Assembly: GCA_903875575.1 (NCBI GenBank)
Contig: CAIQWJ010000029.1
Location: forward strand, 1 to 64,000
Origin: an uncultured Acidobacteriia bacterium
GTDB lineage: Bacteria; Acidobacteriota; Terriglobia; Bryobacterales; Bryobacteraceae
Direction: 5' to 3'
DNA: 64,000 bases
The position numbers were made by a program, and so were the translations under genes. Below, in pieces: positions 53,246-63,138 of the stretch. Each line of letters opens with the position of its first letter. The stretch's first letter is position 1. Under the pieces are notes generated by a model that was not told the DNA's origin, searched no databases, and saw only the letters and a program-made list of their open reading frames with translations.

Positions 53246-55024
53246 CTAATGCGAATGCCGCGGCACAACCTCCCGCAGATCCCCATAACCCACCGCAAAC
53301 TCCAGGCAAGCCCCCGTATCCAGTTGCCCGACATGCGCGCGATACAACTCCTGCCACGGCGAATCGTTCCGCAACTTCACTGGCGGCAGCGCCTGCCGCC
53401 GCGCTTCAATCTCCTCATCACTCACCAGCAGATCCACTCGCCGATTCTTCAGATCCACCTTGACCATATCGCCCGATTGCAAAATCGCCAGATTCCCGCC
53501 CGCCGCCGATTCCGGCACGGTATGCAGAATCGACGGACTATCCGACGTCCCGCTCTGCCGCCCATCGCCCATACACGGCAGCATCCTCATCCCGCTGCGC
53601 ACCAGCGCGCCGGGCGGCGTCATATTCACAACTTCCGACGACCCCGGATATCCCAGCGGTCCCGTCCCGCGCACCACCAGCATGCAGTGTTCGTCGATAT
53701 TCAGCTTTGGATCGTCGATATGCTTCCGGTAATCCTCCGGCCCATCGAACACGATGACCCTCGACGTGAAGCATTCTTCCGAACCCGGCGTAGACAGGAA
53801 CCGCCGCCGGAACTCCTCGCTCACCACCGAAGTCTTGATCAGCGCCGAGGTAAACAGATTCCCGCTCAGCACCATGAACCCGCCCTGTTTCTTCAGCGGA
53901 TTCGAATACGGGCGAATGATCTTCTCATCCAGAATGCGAACGTCCCGGCAATTCTCTCCCACGGTGCGACCGTTCGCGGTGATGGCATCGGCATGCAAGC
54001 GTCCGGCCCGAACCAGTTCGCCCATGATCGCCGGGACGCCGCCCGCGCGATGAAAGCCCTGCCCCAGATACTCGCCGGCTGGCTGCACATTCGCCAACAG
54101 CGGAACATCGTGACCGACCGTCTCAAAATCCTTCACATCTACGTCAACGCCCATATGCCGCGCAATGGCCGTAATGTGCGGGGCGCAGTTCGTCGAACCG
54201 CCAATCGCCGAGTTCACGACTATCGCGTTCTCAAAGGCCTGTCGCGTCAGGATCTTCTTCGGCGTCAGATCCTCCCGCACCATTTCAACGATTCGCCGGC
54301 CTGTCTCATAAGCCATGCGCGCCCGTGCGCCATCGGGTGCCGGTATCGCCGCGCATCCCGGAAGGGACATCCCCAGCGCTTCCGCCACTGAGTTCATAGA
54401 CAGCGCCGTACCCATCGTGTTGCAGTGACCCGGTCCGGGCGACGATTGACACGTAATCTCAATGAGTTCATCGTCCGTAATCTGTCCCGCCGCGCGCAGC
54501 CTGCGCGCTTCCCAAAGCGCGGTGCCGGAACCAGCCAGTTTGCCGTTGTAGTAGCTATCGATCATCGGTCCGCCCGAAAGCACAATCGCGGGCAGATTCA
54601 CTGTTGCGGCAGCCATCAAACTCGCAGGCGTGGTCTTGTCGCAGGCCGTGGTCAGCACCACACCGTCAAATGGATACCCGCAAAGAATCTCCACGAGTCC
54701 CATGGATGCGAGATTGCGATCCAGCGCCGCCGTCGGTCGCCGGCAACTCTCCTGCATCGGATGCAGCGGGAACTCGATCGGCACGCCGCCAGCATCACGA
54801 ATGCCATCTTTCACGCGCGCCGCCAGTGACAGATGAATCCGATTGCAGGGCGTTAGTTCGCTGCCCGATTGTGAAATGCCGATGATGGGCCGCCCGGATT
54901 GCAGTTCTTTCCGGGTGAGTCCCCAGATCATGTAGCGGTCAATGTAAATGGCGGTTTCGCCAGGCTCTGCCGGGTCGTTAAACCAGATCTCACTGCGCAG
55001 GCGATGCGGTGTGTCGGTGCTCAA
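53246..55024 (-). CDS. IlvD/Edd-family dehydratase, pentonate type
   Basis: 592 residues, matching the length of sugar-acid dehydratases (such as D-xylonate or L-arabinonate dehydratases) rather than the 560-residue IlvD. Features include RSEIWFNDP at the start, [26 protein letters not shown], the cluster Cys in [19 protein letters not shown] and [16 protein letters not shown], and [13 protein letters not shown]. It needs an Fe-S cluster. Substrate choice is open. TTG 55024 has GAGGGA 6 nt upstream. No other pentose genes are adjacent. Confidence 0.9.
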   Translation of the reverse strand: MSTDTPHRLRSEIWFNDPAEPGETAIYIDRYMIWGLTRKELQSGRPIIGISQSGSELTPCNRIHLSLAARVKDGIRDAGGVPIEFPLHPMQESCRRPTAALDRNLASMGLVEILCGYPFDGVVLTTACDKTTPASLMAAATVNLPAIVLSGGPMIDSYYNGKLAGSGTALWEARRLRAAGQITDDELIEITCQSSPGPGHCNTMGTALSMNSVAEALGMSLPGCAAIPAPDGARARMAYETGRRIVEMVREDLTPKKILTRQAFENAIVVNSAIGGSTNCAPHITAIARHMGVDVDVKDFETVGHDVPLLANVQPAGEYLGQGFHRAGGVPAIMGELVRAGRLHADAITANGRTVGENCRDVRILDEKIIRPYSNPLKKQGGFMVLSGNLFTSALIKTSVVSEEFRRRFLSTPGSEECFTSRVIVFDGPEDYRKHIDDPKLNIDEHCMLVVRGTGPLGYPGSSEVVNMTPPGALVRSGMRMLPCMGDGRQSGTSDSPSILHTVPESAAGGNLAILQSGDMVKVDLKNRRVDLLVSDEEIEARRQALPPVKLRNDSPWQELYRAHVGQLDTGACLEFAVGYGDLREVVPRHSH

Positions 55025-55071
55025 GAAAATTCCCTCGGTTAATACGTTATCAGGAGCCAGCCGCCGCCCCC

Positions 55072-55077
55072 TATACT
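55072..55077 (+). promoter_or_regulatory. -10 box of uvrB
   Basis: TATACT, 6 nt before ATG 55084, in the 59-bp gap between divergent ilvD-like and uvrB genes. No LexA-like palindrome is recognised here. Confidence 0.5.
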
Positions 55078-55083
55078 GATTTC

Positions 55084-57081
55084 ATGCCCTTCAATCTGGC
55101 CGTAAACTACAGTCCTCAGGGCGACCAGAAGGCCGCCATTGCGGAACTCGCGCGCGGCATCGAAGACGGCGAGAAGCATCAGGTTCTGCTCGGTGTCACC
55201 GGCTCCGGCAAGACCTTTACGATGGCCAAGATCATCGAGCAACTGGACCGCCCCGCGCTCGTTCTGGCCCACAACAAGACCCTCGCCGCCCAACTTTACC
55301 ACGAATTCAAGACCTTCTTCCCGTCAAACGCGGTGGAGTATTTCGTCAGCTATTACGACTATTACCAGCCCGAAGCCTTCATCCCTTCGAGCGGTGTCTA
55401 TATCGAAAAAGAAGCCACAGTAAACGAGGAACTCGACCGCCTCCGCCTCTCCGCCACCCGTTCCCTCTTCGAGCGCCGCGACTGCGTCATCGTCTCCAGC
55501 GTCAGCTGTATCTACGGCCTCGGATCGCCGGAAGCCTACTACGGCATGTTGCTGATGCTCGAAAAAGGCCAGCAAATCACCCGTAAAGAGATCATCGCCA
55601 AGCTGGTGGAGATTCTCTACGACCGCAACGATCTCGATTTCCGTCGCGGTGCTTTTCGCGTGCGTGGCGACGTGATTGAAATCTATCCTACCTACGACGA
55701 GTCCGCCTTCCGCATCGAAATGTGGGGCGACGAAGTAGAGCATCTCTCGCGCATCGATCCTTTGACCGGCGAAATCCTCCAGGTCTACCAGCGCCTGCCC
55801 ATCTATCCGAAGACCCACTATGTGATGTCGCGGCTCACCAAGGACGCGGCCATCGAATCCATCAAGGCTGAACTCGAAGCCTGGCGGCCACAACTGGAAA
55901 AGCAGGGCAAATTGGTGGAAGCCCAGCGCCTGCACCAGCGCACAATGTTCGATCTCGAAATGATCAAAGAGATCGGCTTCTGCCACGGCATCGAAAACTA
56001 TTCGCGCCACTTTTCCCACCGTCTCCCGGGTGAAGCGCCGCCAACTCTGCTCGACTATCTGCCGGACGACGCACTGATGTTCCTCGACGAAAGTCACCAG
56101 ACTATCCCGCAGCTTCACGGCATGTACCACGGCGACCGCTCACGCAAGGAGGTCCTGGTGGCGCACGGGTTCCGCATGCCCAGCGCGCTCGATAACCGCC
56201 CGCTGACGTTCGAAGAGTTCGAACACCGGGTCAACCAGATCGTTTACGTTTCAGCCACTCCAGGCCCTTACGAACTGACCAAATCCGGTGGCGTTGTGGT
56301 GGAACAGATCATCCGACCCACTGGGCTGCTGGATCCTGAAGTGGAGATACGTCCCATCCGCGGGCAGGTAGACGACCTCCTGCACGAAATCCGTCTACGC
56401 ACCGCGAAGAACCAACGCGTGCTCGTCACCACCCTGACAAAACGCATGGCGGAAGATCTTTCGGAATACTACGCGGAAGCCGGCGTCAAGTGCAACTACC
56501 TCCACTCCGAAGTCAGCACTCTGGACCGCATCAAGATCCTGCGCGATCTCCGACGGGGCGAGTTCGATGTTTTAATTGGCATCAATCTCCTGCGGGAAGG
56601 TCTCGACCTGCCGGAAGTCTCGCTGGTCGCGATTCTCGACGCCGACAAAGAAGGTTTTCTCCGCTCCATGGGCTCGCTCATTCAAACCATGGGCCGCGCT
56701 GCGCGTCATCTGGAGGGCCGCGCCATCCTTTACGCCGACGTCATGACTGATTCCATGAAACGGGCTATCGACGAAACCAATCGCCGGCGCACCACCCAGA
56801 AGCAATACAACGAAGAACACAACATTACCCCGCAATCCATCATCAAACCCATCGATATGATGCTGATCGCCATCGCGGAAGGTGACTACGTCACCGTTCC
56901 CGACGAAACGGAAGCGGACGCCGAACTGCCGCCGGCGGAGCGTGAAAAGCTGATTGAGGACCTCGAACGCGCCATGAAAGAAGCAGCCCGCAAGTTTGAA
57001 TTCGAGCAGGCCGCACAGCTTCGCGATAGAATCAAACAACTTCGGACAAAAGACGTTGCGGGCATCGGAATCCCAGATTAA
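55084..57081 (+). CDS. uvrB: Excinuclease ABC subunit B
   Basis: 665 residues, the standard length when started at ATG 55084 ([19 protein letters not shown]). The Walker A (GVTGSGKT), beta-hairpin region [41 protein letters not shown] motif, the C-terminal helicase motifs ([47 protein letters not shown]) and the UVR coiled-coil ([27 protein letters not shown]) are all present. It verifies DNA damage in nucleotide excision repair. The track's 55009 start lies inside the opposite gene. Confidence 0.97.
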   Translation: MPFNLAVNYSPQGDQKAAIAELARGIEDGEKHQVLLGVTGSGKTFTMAKIIEQLDRPALVLAHNKTLAAQLYHEFKTFFPSNAVEYFVSYYDYYQPEAFIPSSGVYIEKEATVNEELDRLRLSATRSLFERRDCVIVSSVSCIYGLGSPEAYYGMLLMLEKGQQITRKEIIAKLVEILYDRNDLDFRRGAFRVRGDVIEIYPTYDESAFRIEMWGDEVEHLSRIDPLTGEILQVYQRLPIYPKTHYVMSRLTKDAAIESIKAELEAWRPQLEKQGKLVEAQRLHQRTMFDLEMIKEIGFCHGIENYSRHFSHRLPGEAPPTLLDYLPDDALMFLDESHQTIPQLHGMYHGDRSRKEVLVAHGFRMPSALDNRPLTFEEFEHRVNQIVYVSATPGPYELTKSGGVVVEQIIRPTGLLDPEVEIRPIRGQVDDLLHEIRLRTAKNQRVLVTTLTKRMAEDLSEYYAEAGVKCNYLHSEVSTLDRIKILRDLRRGEFDVLIGINLLREGLDLPEVSLVAILDADKEGFLRSMGSLIQTMGRAARHLEGRAILYADVMTDSMKRAIDETNRRRTTQKQYNEEHNITPQSIIKPIDMMLIAIAEGDYVTVPDETEADAELPPAEREKLIEDLERAMKEAARKFEFEQAAQLRDRIKQLRTKDVAGIGIPD

Positions 57082-57907
57082 GTACGGCGTAATTGGCGGC
57101 GGCGCTCTGAGCAAGAGCCTCATCGGCAAACTCCCGCGCAAAGCCCGGCAAATTGGCCCGGTGGTCAGTGTCTCGTACCGAAACGCCAGCCGAATCACTA
57201 ACGTCATGCGCGCGGGGCATCCGGCGCTCGTCGAAGAACTGGACGGCATCCCGATCATTCTCCTCCACGCGCAGGCTGATCAGATGCGCGCAATCGCAGT
57301 CTTACTCGAAGACGCGAAGATCCGCTGGAAAGGCAAGTGCCTCATTTTCTGCGATTGCGACGCCCCCGTCGCGATTGTGCATAGCTTTCGAGCGCTTGGC
57401 GCCAGCACCGCCGTAGCCCGCCAGTTCGGAATTGCCGGCAAGATCATGCTGGAAGGCCAACCTGCGGCGCTTGCATGCGCGCACCGTCTGGCCGCGGAGT
57501 TACGTCTCCGGCCAATCGAAATCGCCATGGGCGCCGGTTACCTGTTCGCCGCCGTCCAGACCCTGTCCACAGCCGTTACCACGCCGCTCGTGGACCGCGC
57601 CGCCGACATGCTGCGGGCCGCTGGCCTCGGCGACAAGGATGCCGTGAAAACAGCGACAGCCATGTTTGAACAAAGCATTCAGGAATACAGTCATTCCGGC
57701 AAACAGAGCTGGGCCTGGTACAAAGGGGAGCCCGACGTGGACGGGATTGAAGCCGAAATCGGCACCGTTGCGGAGGATTTCCGCGATCTTTTTCGTGAAT
57801 TGATTCTCTCCAGCTTCGATCACTTCGACAAACACCCGGAAATCGCCCTGAAACTGAAGGCGACCCGCCTGAGTGCGCTGGCCGCCGCGGGAACAGGGCG
57901 GCCATGA
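57056..57907 (+). CDS. Rossmann/DUF2520-like protein
   Basis: About 283 residues from TTG 57056 (the exact start is uncertain, since no SD is visible). An N-terminal nucleotide-binding turn ([22 protein letters not shown]) opens a Rossmann fold of the ProC/DUF2520 type, followed by a helical C-terminal dimerisation domain ([40 protein letters not shown]). It has lost the full GxGxxG spacing of ProC. The reaction is unknown. It overlaps uvrB by 26 bp and marC by 4 bp, so is one transcription unit with them. Confidence 0.75.
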   Translation: MRASESQIKYGVIGGGALSKSLIGKLPRKARQIGPVVSVSYRNASRITNVMRAGHPALVEELDGIPIILLHAQADQMRAIAVLLEDAKIRWKGKCLIFCDCDAPVAIVHSFRALGASTAVARQFGIAGKIMLEGQPAALACAHRLAAELRLRPIEIAMGAGYLFAAVQTLSTAVTTPLVDRAADMLRAAGLGDKDAVKTATAMFEQSIQEYSHSGKQSWAWYKGEPDVDGIEAEIGTVAEDFRDLFRELILSSFDHFDKHPEIALKLKATRLSALAAAGTGRP

Positions 57908-58560
57908 ACGCCACCGAGTTCATCGCTGCGCTGCAACTCGGGCTCGTCGCTCTCAGTTCCGTCTTCTTCCTTGTGGATCCTGTCGCCACCATTCCCGTCT
58001 TTCTTCACATGACCTCCAATGCGGGCCCGAAAGAGCGTTCAGGAATAGCACGAAGTGCCGCCTTAACCTGCTTCTTCGTGCTCGCAGGATTTTCGGTAGC
58101 GGGGACCCTGCTGTTTCATCTCCTGGGCATCACACTGCCGGCATTTCGAACTGCCGGCGGCATTATCCTCCTCCTTGTTGGGCTGGATATGGTGCAGGCC
58201 CGGCGCTCGGGCACCAAGGAAGTGCCCGGCGAGGCAGAGGAGGCGGCGGTGAGAAGCGATGCGGGCATCGTCCCCCTGGGTATGCCTATGCTCGCCGGTC
58301 CTGGTGCCATCTCGAACGTCGTGGTACTGATCGGCCAGGCATCCAACCTGTGGGAAAAGCTGATGGTCTATGCGGCCATCGCCGTAACCGCCCTCGCCTG
58401 CTACTTCGTGCTCGCCGGCGCTGGCAACGTCCGCAAACACATTAGCGAAACCGGCATTCACATCCTGACGCGAATCATGGGCATGCTCATTACAGCCCTC
58501 GCTGTGCAATTTATCGCCACGGGCGTGATCGCTCTGGGCCTCGTGCCCGCCGTTCGCTGA
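57904..58560 (+). CDS. MarC-family integral membrane protein
   Basis: 218 residues, six helices. LQLGLVALSSVFFLVDPVATIPVFLHMTSN at the N-terminus and LGMPMLAGPGAISNVVVLIGQ are the twin conserved half-repeats of the MarC/UPF0056 family. Substrate is uncertain; members were mis-assigned to antibiotic resistance. ATG 57904 overlaps the preceding TGA. The operon ends at the hairpin 29 bp downstream. Confidence 0.9.
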   Translation: MNATEFIAALQLGLVALSSVFFLVDPVATIPVFLHMTSNAGPKERSGIARSAALTCFFVLAGFSVAGTLLFHLLGITLPAFRTAGGIILLLVGLDMVQARRSGTKEVPGEAEEAAVRSDAGIVPLGMPMLAGPGAISNVVVLIGQASNLWEKLMVYAAIAVTALACYFVLAGAGNVRKHISETGIHILTRIMGMLITALAVQFIATGVIALGLVPAVR

Positions 58561-58588
58561 GATGTCTGCAACCGGTTCAAACGTAATA

Positions 58589-58626
58589 AAGCCCGGCCAG
58601 AGGTGTCCCGTGCCGGGCTTCTTCAA
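58589..58626. terminator. Terminator hairpin after marC
   Basis: AAGCCCGGC and GCCGGGCTT form a 9-bp stem with a 14-nt loop, followed by CTTCTTC. It lies between the convergent marC and DUF465 genes. Confidence 0.7.
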
Positions 58627-58654
58627 TTCTGCTGGAAAGCGCACCTGATGAATT

Positions 58655-58891
58655 TCAGCCTGCGTGCTGAAGCCTGTACTCGCTCACAATCTGCTCCATC
58701 TGATCTTTCAATTGCAGCTTGAGTTTTTTCAGACGATGCTCCTCAATTTCCTCATCCGCCGACAGGGTCGGCTTACTCTCCAGCGTTTCCACGAGAGCGT
58801 CGTACTCGTGGTGCCGGGTCATGAGGTCGCGAAAGGTCTCATTCGTCTGCATCAGATGCGCTTTGAGTTCTTCCTGAATTGCCTTGTCCAT
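58655..58891 (-). CDS. DUF465 (YdcH-like) small helical protein
   Basis: 78 residues, entirely helical and charged (NETFRDLMTRHHEYDALVETLESKPTLSADEEIEEHRLKKLKLQLKDQMEQIVSEYR). The heptad pattern suggests an antiparallel coiled-coil, as expected for DUF465. AAGGAG lies about 11 nt before ATG 58891. The function of the family is unknown. Confidence 0.88.
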   Translation of the reverse strand: MDKAIQEELKAHLMQTNETFRDLMTRHHEYDALVETLESKPTLSADEEIEEHRLKKLKLQLKDQMEQIVSEYRLQHAG

Positions 58892-58973
58892 CCTGGTCTC
58901 TCTCCTTAGAGTGGAGTTGCTCACCGGGCCCTTTTCCAGGACAACTCAGACCATCTGGCCCGGCGGGTAGCTT

Positions 58974-59009
58974 CACTTCATGTTTGAAGTGCGGCGGAAT
59001 CTTCCGCCG
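58974..59009. other. Two adjacent hairpins downstream of the GNAT gene
   Basis: CACTTCA-TGTT-TGAAGTG (7 bp, 58974-58991) abuts CGGCGGAA-TC-TTCCGCCG (8 bp, 58992-59009). They lie just after the GNAT stop on the minus strand, but neither is followed by a T-run. They may be a transcript-end processing or stability structure. Confidence 0.7.
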
Positions 59010-59024
59010 TCTAACTGGACTTTA

Positions 59025-59456
59025 TCACGGTCTCTTTTGCATGACAATAGCGTTTACATTCCCACTTCCGTAATAGCCCTTTCGAACCCCGGCACGCACC
59101 CAGCCGTGGTGTTCATAAAGCCGTATGGCTGGCTCATTTGGCTCAGCCACTTCCAGAAAAATGTCCCCTGCCGCCTCTCGCGCCAGGGCTTTCAACAGAG
59201 AGGAAGCCACCCCCCGGCGGCGATAATCGGGCGAAACCGCCAAGTTCAGTAATTCGGCCTCATCCGGCGTCGATTGCCGCCATGCGCAGAACCCCGCGGG
59301 TATCCCTTTTTCTGCTTCCAGCACCGCAAACAGAATTCGGAAACCCGAGTAATCGCCCACCGGCCACTGGGCAGCTTCAGGCGAAGTCTGCTGAAGCCGC
59401 GCAATCGCAGGATAGTCCGCTTCGGCTGCCGCCCGGATGAGAATGGCATTGGTCAT
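59025..59456 (-). CDS. GNAT-family N-acetyltransferase (RimI-like)
   Basis: 143 residues from ATG 59456 (MTNAILIRAAAEADYPAIARLQQ). The acetyl-CoA loop VSPDYRRRGVASSLLKALAREA and the C-terminal EVAEPNEPAIRLYEHHGWVRAGVRKGYY are typical of RimI-like enzymes acting on protein N-termini. The substrate is unknown. The track's longer start adds a stretch without family resemblance; an in-frame ATG at 59477-59479 is another option. Confidence 0.85.
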   Translation of the reverse strand: MTNAILIRAAAEADYPAIARLQQTSPEAAQWPVGDYSGFRILFAVLEAEKGIPAGFCAWRQSTPDEAELLNLAVSPDYRRRGVASSLLKALAREAAGDIFLEVAEPNEPAIRLYEHHGWVRAGVRKGYYGSGNVNAIVMQKRP

Positions 59457-59518
59457 AGCTGGGCCTGAATCCGGCATGTCCCATTGTCCCGCCAGCCGTG
59501 TTGTGATGGTATTTGGAC

Positions 59519-60115
59519 ATGACACCCATCGGGCATTCCACGCGACGCACAGCAGCCACTGTGGCCCTGGCTGTCTTGACCGTTGGCTTGCTGCTCCTCG
59601 CAGGCACCCCCGCGGCCGATGTCGCACACCAGAAGTTCGCTCGCATTGAAACCGGCACTTTGCCGGCCGGAATGCGCGTGGATCTGTCCGCCAGTGAACT
59701 CAACGCCTGGGCTGCGGACGAGGCGATTATTTACGCCCCTGGCGCAACCCGCAATCTGCGACTCTCACTGACTACGAACGGCGCGTCCGGTTCCGCCATG
59801 ATCGACTTCCTGAAGCTACGCCAGGCCACAACGCATGAAGATCCCGGCTGGCTCATGCGGAATTTGTTTTCCGGCGAACGCCCGGTCTCCGTGAAGGTGC
59901 GCTTCGAATCGCGCAATCGCCGAGCCCGCGTCGATGTTGACCGGGTGGAGGTTTCCGGAGTCGCCATCGAGGGAGCAACCCTGAACTTCCTGGTCCAGAA
60001 CTGGCTGCGGCCCACGTTTCCGGACGTGAAGATCGATGAGTGGTTTGATCTTGGCTATCGTGTCGACAGGTTCACCGTGTTGCCGTCAGGCGCTTCCCTC
60101 TTCATCGGAAAGTAG
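59519..60115 (+). CDS. Small exported/anchored protein of unknown function
   Basis: 198 residues. The N-terminus (RRTAATVALAVLTVGLLLLAGTPAADVAH) is a signal peptide or anchor, followed by beta-rich sequence (GMRVDLSASELNAWAADEAIIYAPG, VRFESRNRRARVDVDRVEVSGVAIEGATL) resembling lipid-binding LptA- or DUF-type sandwiches, which is inference only. Strand spacing and the last Gly-Lys end look complete. It is divergent from the GNAT gene. Confidence 0.65.
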   Translation: MTPIGHSTRRTAATVALAVLTVGLLLLAGTPAADVAHQKFARIETGTLPAGMRVDLSASELNAWAADEAIIYAPGATRNLRLSLTTNGASGSAMIDFLKLRQATTHEDPGWLMRNLFSGERPVSVKVRFESRNRRARVDVDRVEVSGVAIEGATLNFLVQNWLRPTFPDVKIDEWFDLGYRVDRFTVLPSGASLFIGK

Positions 60116-60140
60116 AGCGGACTCACGCCGAATCCGGGAG

Positions 60141-60527
60141 TCACCATAACACGCGCACGCCGTATTGCTCGATGGCCTTATCGGGGGTCAAAATCGTCAA
60201 GCCATGCACAATGGCCTGTGCCACCAGCATGCGATCAAAGGGATCGGCGTGAAGAGCCGGAAGCCGGCCGGCGTGAAGCGCAGACTCCTCGTCGATCAAC
60301 AGCGATTCAATGCCGCTGGCTTCGCGCACTCGTGGTACAAAAACGTCTGGCCGTTCCGAGAGCGGAAGACGACCGGACGCGTGCTTGATACCGATCTCCC
60401 ACGCCGATGACGCGCTGAGAAAACGCCTGTTCGCCTGATCGAGAAAAGCGGTCGAGGCTGTCTTACTTAGGCGTGGAGACCCCGACGCAATCCAGAGAAA
60501 AGTGCAGGTATCGAGCAGAATGCGCAT
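60141..60527 (-). CDS. VapC-type PIN-domain toxin
   Basis: 128 residues. PIN-domain acids are visible in LLDTCTFLW (Asp6), SSAWEIGIKHASG (Glu) and ALHADPFDRMLVAQAI (Asp residues), as expected for a ribonuclease toxin that cleaves tRNA or rRNA. I use ATG 60527; a GTG at 60542 overlapping the antitoxin stop (GTGA) is the alternative. It is coupled to the antitoxin gene just upstream. Confidence 0.85.
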   Translation of the reverse strand: MRILLDTCTFLWIASGSPRLSKTASTAFLDQANRRFLSASSAWEIGIKHASGRLPLSERPDVFVPRVREASGIESLLIDEESALHAGRLPALHADPFDRMLVAQAIVHGLTILTPDKAIEQYGVRVLW

Positions 60528-60538
60528 TGCGAAATCTG

Positions 60539-60778
60539 TCACTCTCCGTTAAAAAGGCGCAGCACTTCGTCGGGCAGTGGTTCGAAAAACGAGTCGGGGA
60601 CGACAAACTCACCCTTTGCAACCCCAATCCGGGGCTTACGGACAGGCTTCCCCCGAAGTGATCGGATTTCGGCTACCGGCTTGTTGCGGTTGCACAACAC
60701 GATTGTTTCGTCGGGCTGCAACTCCGCAAGATAGCGCGACAAGTTAGTTTTTGCGTCGTGGATATTCACCTGGCCCAT
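60539..60778 (-). CDS. VapB/Phd-type antitoxin
   Basis: 79 residues starting MGQVNIHDAKTNLSRYLAEL, the Phd/YefM-like DNA-binding N-terminus that represses the operon. NKPVAEIRSL follows, and the C-terminus (DSFFEPLPDEVLRLFNGE) would wrap the toxin. I choose the second ATG (60778), because CAGAAT abuts the first one and sits 6 nt from the second. Confidence 0.85.
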   Translation of the reverse strand: MGQVNIHDAKTNLSRYLAELQPDETIVLCNRNKPVAEIRSLRGKPVRKPRIGVAKGEFVVPDSFFEPLPDEVLRLFNGE

Positions 60779-60784
60779 GACCAT

Positions 60785-60813
60785 ATTCTGACCTATTAAC
60801 TAAACTAAGTCAA
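60785..60813 (-). promoter_or_regulatory. VapBC promoter with likely operator
   Basis: On the minus strand, TTGACT (60808-60813), a 17-bp spacer and CAGAAT (60785-60790) form a near-consensus promoter. The imperfect inverted repeat TGACTTA...TAGGTCA spans it, a plausible site for autorepression by the antitoxin. Confidence 0.6.
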
Positions 60814-60819
60814 TTCGTC

Positions 60820-62895
60820 TCACCCCCTCCTCAACCGCAAACTGTTCGTCACCACCGAAACACTCGACATCGCCATCGCTGCCGAGGCAATCATGGGCGA
60901 TAGCGTCCAGTCCGTCCAGTGATAGAAAACTCCCGCGGCCAACGGAATCCCTATTACGTTATAAATAAAGGCCCAGAACAGATTCTGCCGGATCACCCGC
61001 AGCGTCCGCAGCGCCAGCGCCAGCGCTTCCGGTACCCCGCGCAGATCGCCCCGCATCAGAATCACGCCACCCGCTTCAATCGCAACATCCGTCCCTGTAC
61101 CGATGGCAATCCCCACATCCGCCGATGCCAGCGCCGGCGCGTCGTTGATCCCGTCCCCCACCATCGCGACCCGACGCCCTTCCCCGCGCAGTCTCGCCAC
61201 TTCCAGTTGCTTCCGTTCCGGCAACACACCCGCCAGCACACGCCCGTCTTCAATCCCCACCGCACGAGCCACATCGCGAGCTACACGCTCGTGATCGCCC
61301 GTGATCATCCAGACCTTTGCACCCATTGCAGCCAGATCGCGAACGGCGTCAGCCGCGCCCGTCTTCACTTCGTCGCTGATCTCAAACTCCCCGGCTCGCA
61401 CGCCATCCACGTCGAGCGCGATGGCCCCCGCTTCTCCCCGCCCCACCAGCACGCGCCGTCCAGCCACCACAGCCTCCGCGCCCCTTCCCGAAATCGCGCG
61501 AAACTCGGTCGATGCCTCGCGAGTGCCCCCGCCCGCCTTCGCCAAAAGCGCACGCGCCACCGGATGCTCGCTCCACTGCTCCACGGCCGCAGCCAGTCCG
61601 ATGACCTCCGGCTCGCTAAACCCATTCAAGGCCCGCACCCGCGTTACCACCGGCTTGCCCGTCGTGATCGTGCCTGTCTTATCCAGCACCACTGTATCTA
61701 CCCGCGCCGCCGCCTCCAGCGCTTCTCCGCCCTTGAACAGTATGCCGCGTAACGCACCGCGCCCTGTGCCCGCCATGATGGCTGTCGGCGTCGCCAGGCC
61801 CATCGCGCACGGGCAGGCGATGATCAGTACCGCCACTGCGTGCACCAGCGCCATGGCCACCGGGGCAAAATACAGCCATACGCCAAACGTCGCCAGCGCG
61901 ATCACTAACACCACCACCGTGAAGTAACCGCTCACCTCGTCCGCCATGCGCGACACTGGCGCCTTCGAACCCTGCGCTTTCTTCACAAGGTCGATAATCC
62001 GCGCCAGCGCCGTATCCTTGCCCACCTTCGTCGCCTCAAATCGGAACGCGCCGGCACCGTTCACGGTACCGCCGTTGACGTCCGACCCGGTCGACTTCGC
62101 CACCGGAAGACTTTCCCCGGTTAGCATCGATTCGTCGATCTCGCTCGCCCCCTCCCGCACCACTCCATCCACCGGAACCTTTTCGCCCGGCCGCACCACG
62201 ACCTGATCCCCCAGGCACAATTCCGCGAGCGGAACTTCCACCTCAAGGCCGTTGCGCACCACGCGCGCCACCGGAGGCTGCAGGCCCATCAGCGTTCGGA
62301 TAGCATCGGAAGCACGCCCGCGCGCCCGCGCCTCCAGCATTCTTCCCAGCAGAACCAGGGAAATGATCACGGCGGAAGCTTCGAAATAGACGTCCATGCT
62401 CATCCCGCCCGTGAACAGCACCCACACCGAGTAAGCGAATGCCGTTCCTGTGCCAAGCGCAATAAGAGTATTCATGTTGGCCGCCCCGTGGCGCAGGGCG
62501 GTCCACGCATCGCGAAAGAAGGGCAAACCGGCATATCCCAAAACCGGCAGAGTAAGGATCATCTGCGCGAGAGGCCAGTGCTCCGTCATGCCCAGGATGA
62601 AGACAGGAATTGCGAAAACGGCAGCCACGGTGAGGCGCCGTTTGAGGTCTCGCGCTTCGGCTTGTTCGGCGATTTCCAGCGGGCCGGAAGGTACTTCGTA
62701 CCCCACGTCCTCCACGGCGATAATCAGGTCTTCCACCCGAACCCGAGCGGCATCGTACCGCACGGAGGCGATACGAGTGGCAATATTGACACTCGCCTTC
62801 TCCACGCCCGCCGTACTGCCGAGTTGCTTCTCAATCGTCCGTGCGCACGCGGCGCACGTCATTCCGACGATAGGTAATTCAACCTCGTCCGTCAC
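60820..62895 (-). CDS. copA: Copper-translocating P-type ATPase
   Basis: 691 residues. One N-terminal HMA domain ([13 protein letters not shown]), eight helices, the TGES loop ([11 protein letters not shown]), [10 protein letters not shown] (the copper-type CPC in helix 6), [11 protein letters not shown] phosphorylation site, [10 protein letters not shown] and [16 protein letters not shown] are all intact. It exports Cu(I) into the periplasm. GTG 62895 is 3 nt after the stop of the HMA chaperone gene, so the two form an operon. No CueR or CopY regulator is in the window. Confidence 0.96.
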   Translation of the reverse strand: MTDEVELPIVGMTCAACARTIEKQLGSTAGVEKASVNIATRIASVRYDAARVRVEDLIIAVEDVGYEVPSGPLEIAEQAEARDLKRRLTVAAVFAIPVFILGMTEHWPLAQMILTLPVLGYAGLPFFRDAWTALRHGAANMNTLIALGTGTAFAYSVWVLFTGGMSMDVYFEASAVIISLVLLGRMLEARARGRASDAIRTLMGLQPPVARVVRNGLEVEVPLAELCLGDQVVVRPGEKVPVDGVVREGASEIDESMLTGESLPVAKSTGSDVNGGTVNGAGAFRFEATKVGKDTALARIIDLVKKAQGSKAPVSRMADEVSGYFTVVVLVIALATFGVWLYFAPVAMALVHAVAVLIIACPCAMGLATPTAIMAGTGRGALRGILFKGGEALEAAARVDTVVLDKTGTITTGKPVVTRVRALNGFSEPEVIGLAAAVEQWSEHPVARALLAKAGGGTREASTEFRAISGRGAEAVVAGRRVLVGRGEAGAIALDVDGVRAGEFEISDEVKTGAADAVRDLAAMGAKVWMITGDHERVARDVARAVGIEDGRVLAGVLPERKQLEVARLRGEGRRVAMVGDGINDAPALASADVGIAIGTGTDVAIEAGGVILMRGDLRGVPEALALALRTLRVIRQNLFWAFIYNVIGIPLAAGVFYHWTDWTLSPMIASAAMAMSSVSVVTNSLRLRRG

Positions 62896-62898
62896 GGC

Positions 62899-63114
62899 TC
62901 ACAACCGCGCTGCGTGAAACCCGATCTGATCCACCGCACTGATCAGATCTTCCACCTTCACCCGTGATTCGTCGTAACGCACCGTAGCCTTACCCGCCGC
63001 AAGATCAACCGCCGCGCTCGCCACACCCGCAACGCCCGAAAGCTTTTTCGTGACACTGCGAACGCAACCCTGACAGGTCATACCTTCCACTTTCAGTTCT
63101 ACGCTGGAATTCAT
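62899..63114 (-). CDS. copZ: CopZ-like HMA copper chaperone
   Basis: 71 residues (from ATG 63114; GTG 63129 is possible). A single HMA fold with the Cu(I) pair GMTCQGCVRSV, and VRYDESRVKVEDLISAVDQIGF. It would hand copper to CopA. It lies between CopA and the outer-membrane-like gene, all co-directional. Confidence 0.92.
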   Translation of the reverse strand: MNSSVELKVEGMTCQGCVRSVTKKLSGVAGVASAAVDLAAGKATVRYDESRVKVEDLISAVDQIGFHAARL

Positions 63115-63138
63115 ACCTTGATGATGCACCCGCCGCCA

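Noticed and set aside
60141-60784. Larger defence island around the toxin-antitoxin pair and the CHAT gene
   Set aside because: The flanks are housekeeping or copper genes; no restriction, nuclease or phage-related genes occur nearby, and the CHAT gene lies 56 kb away.
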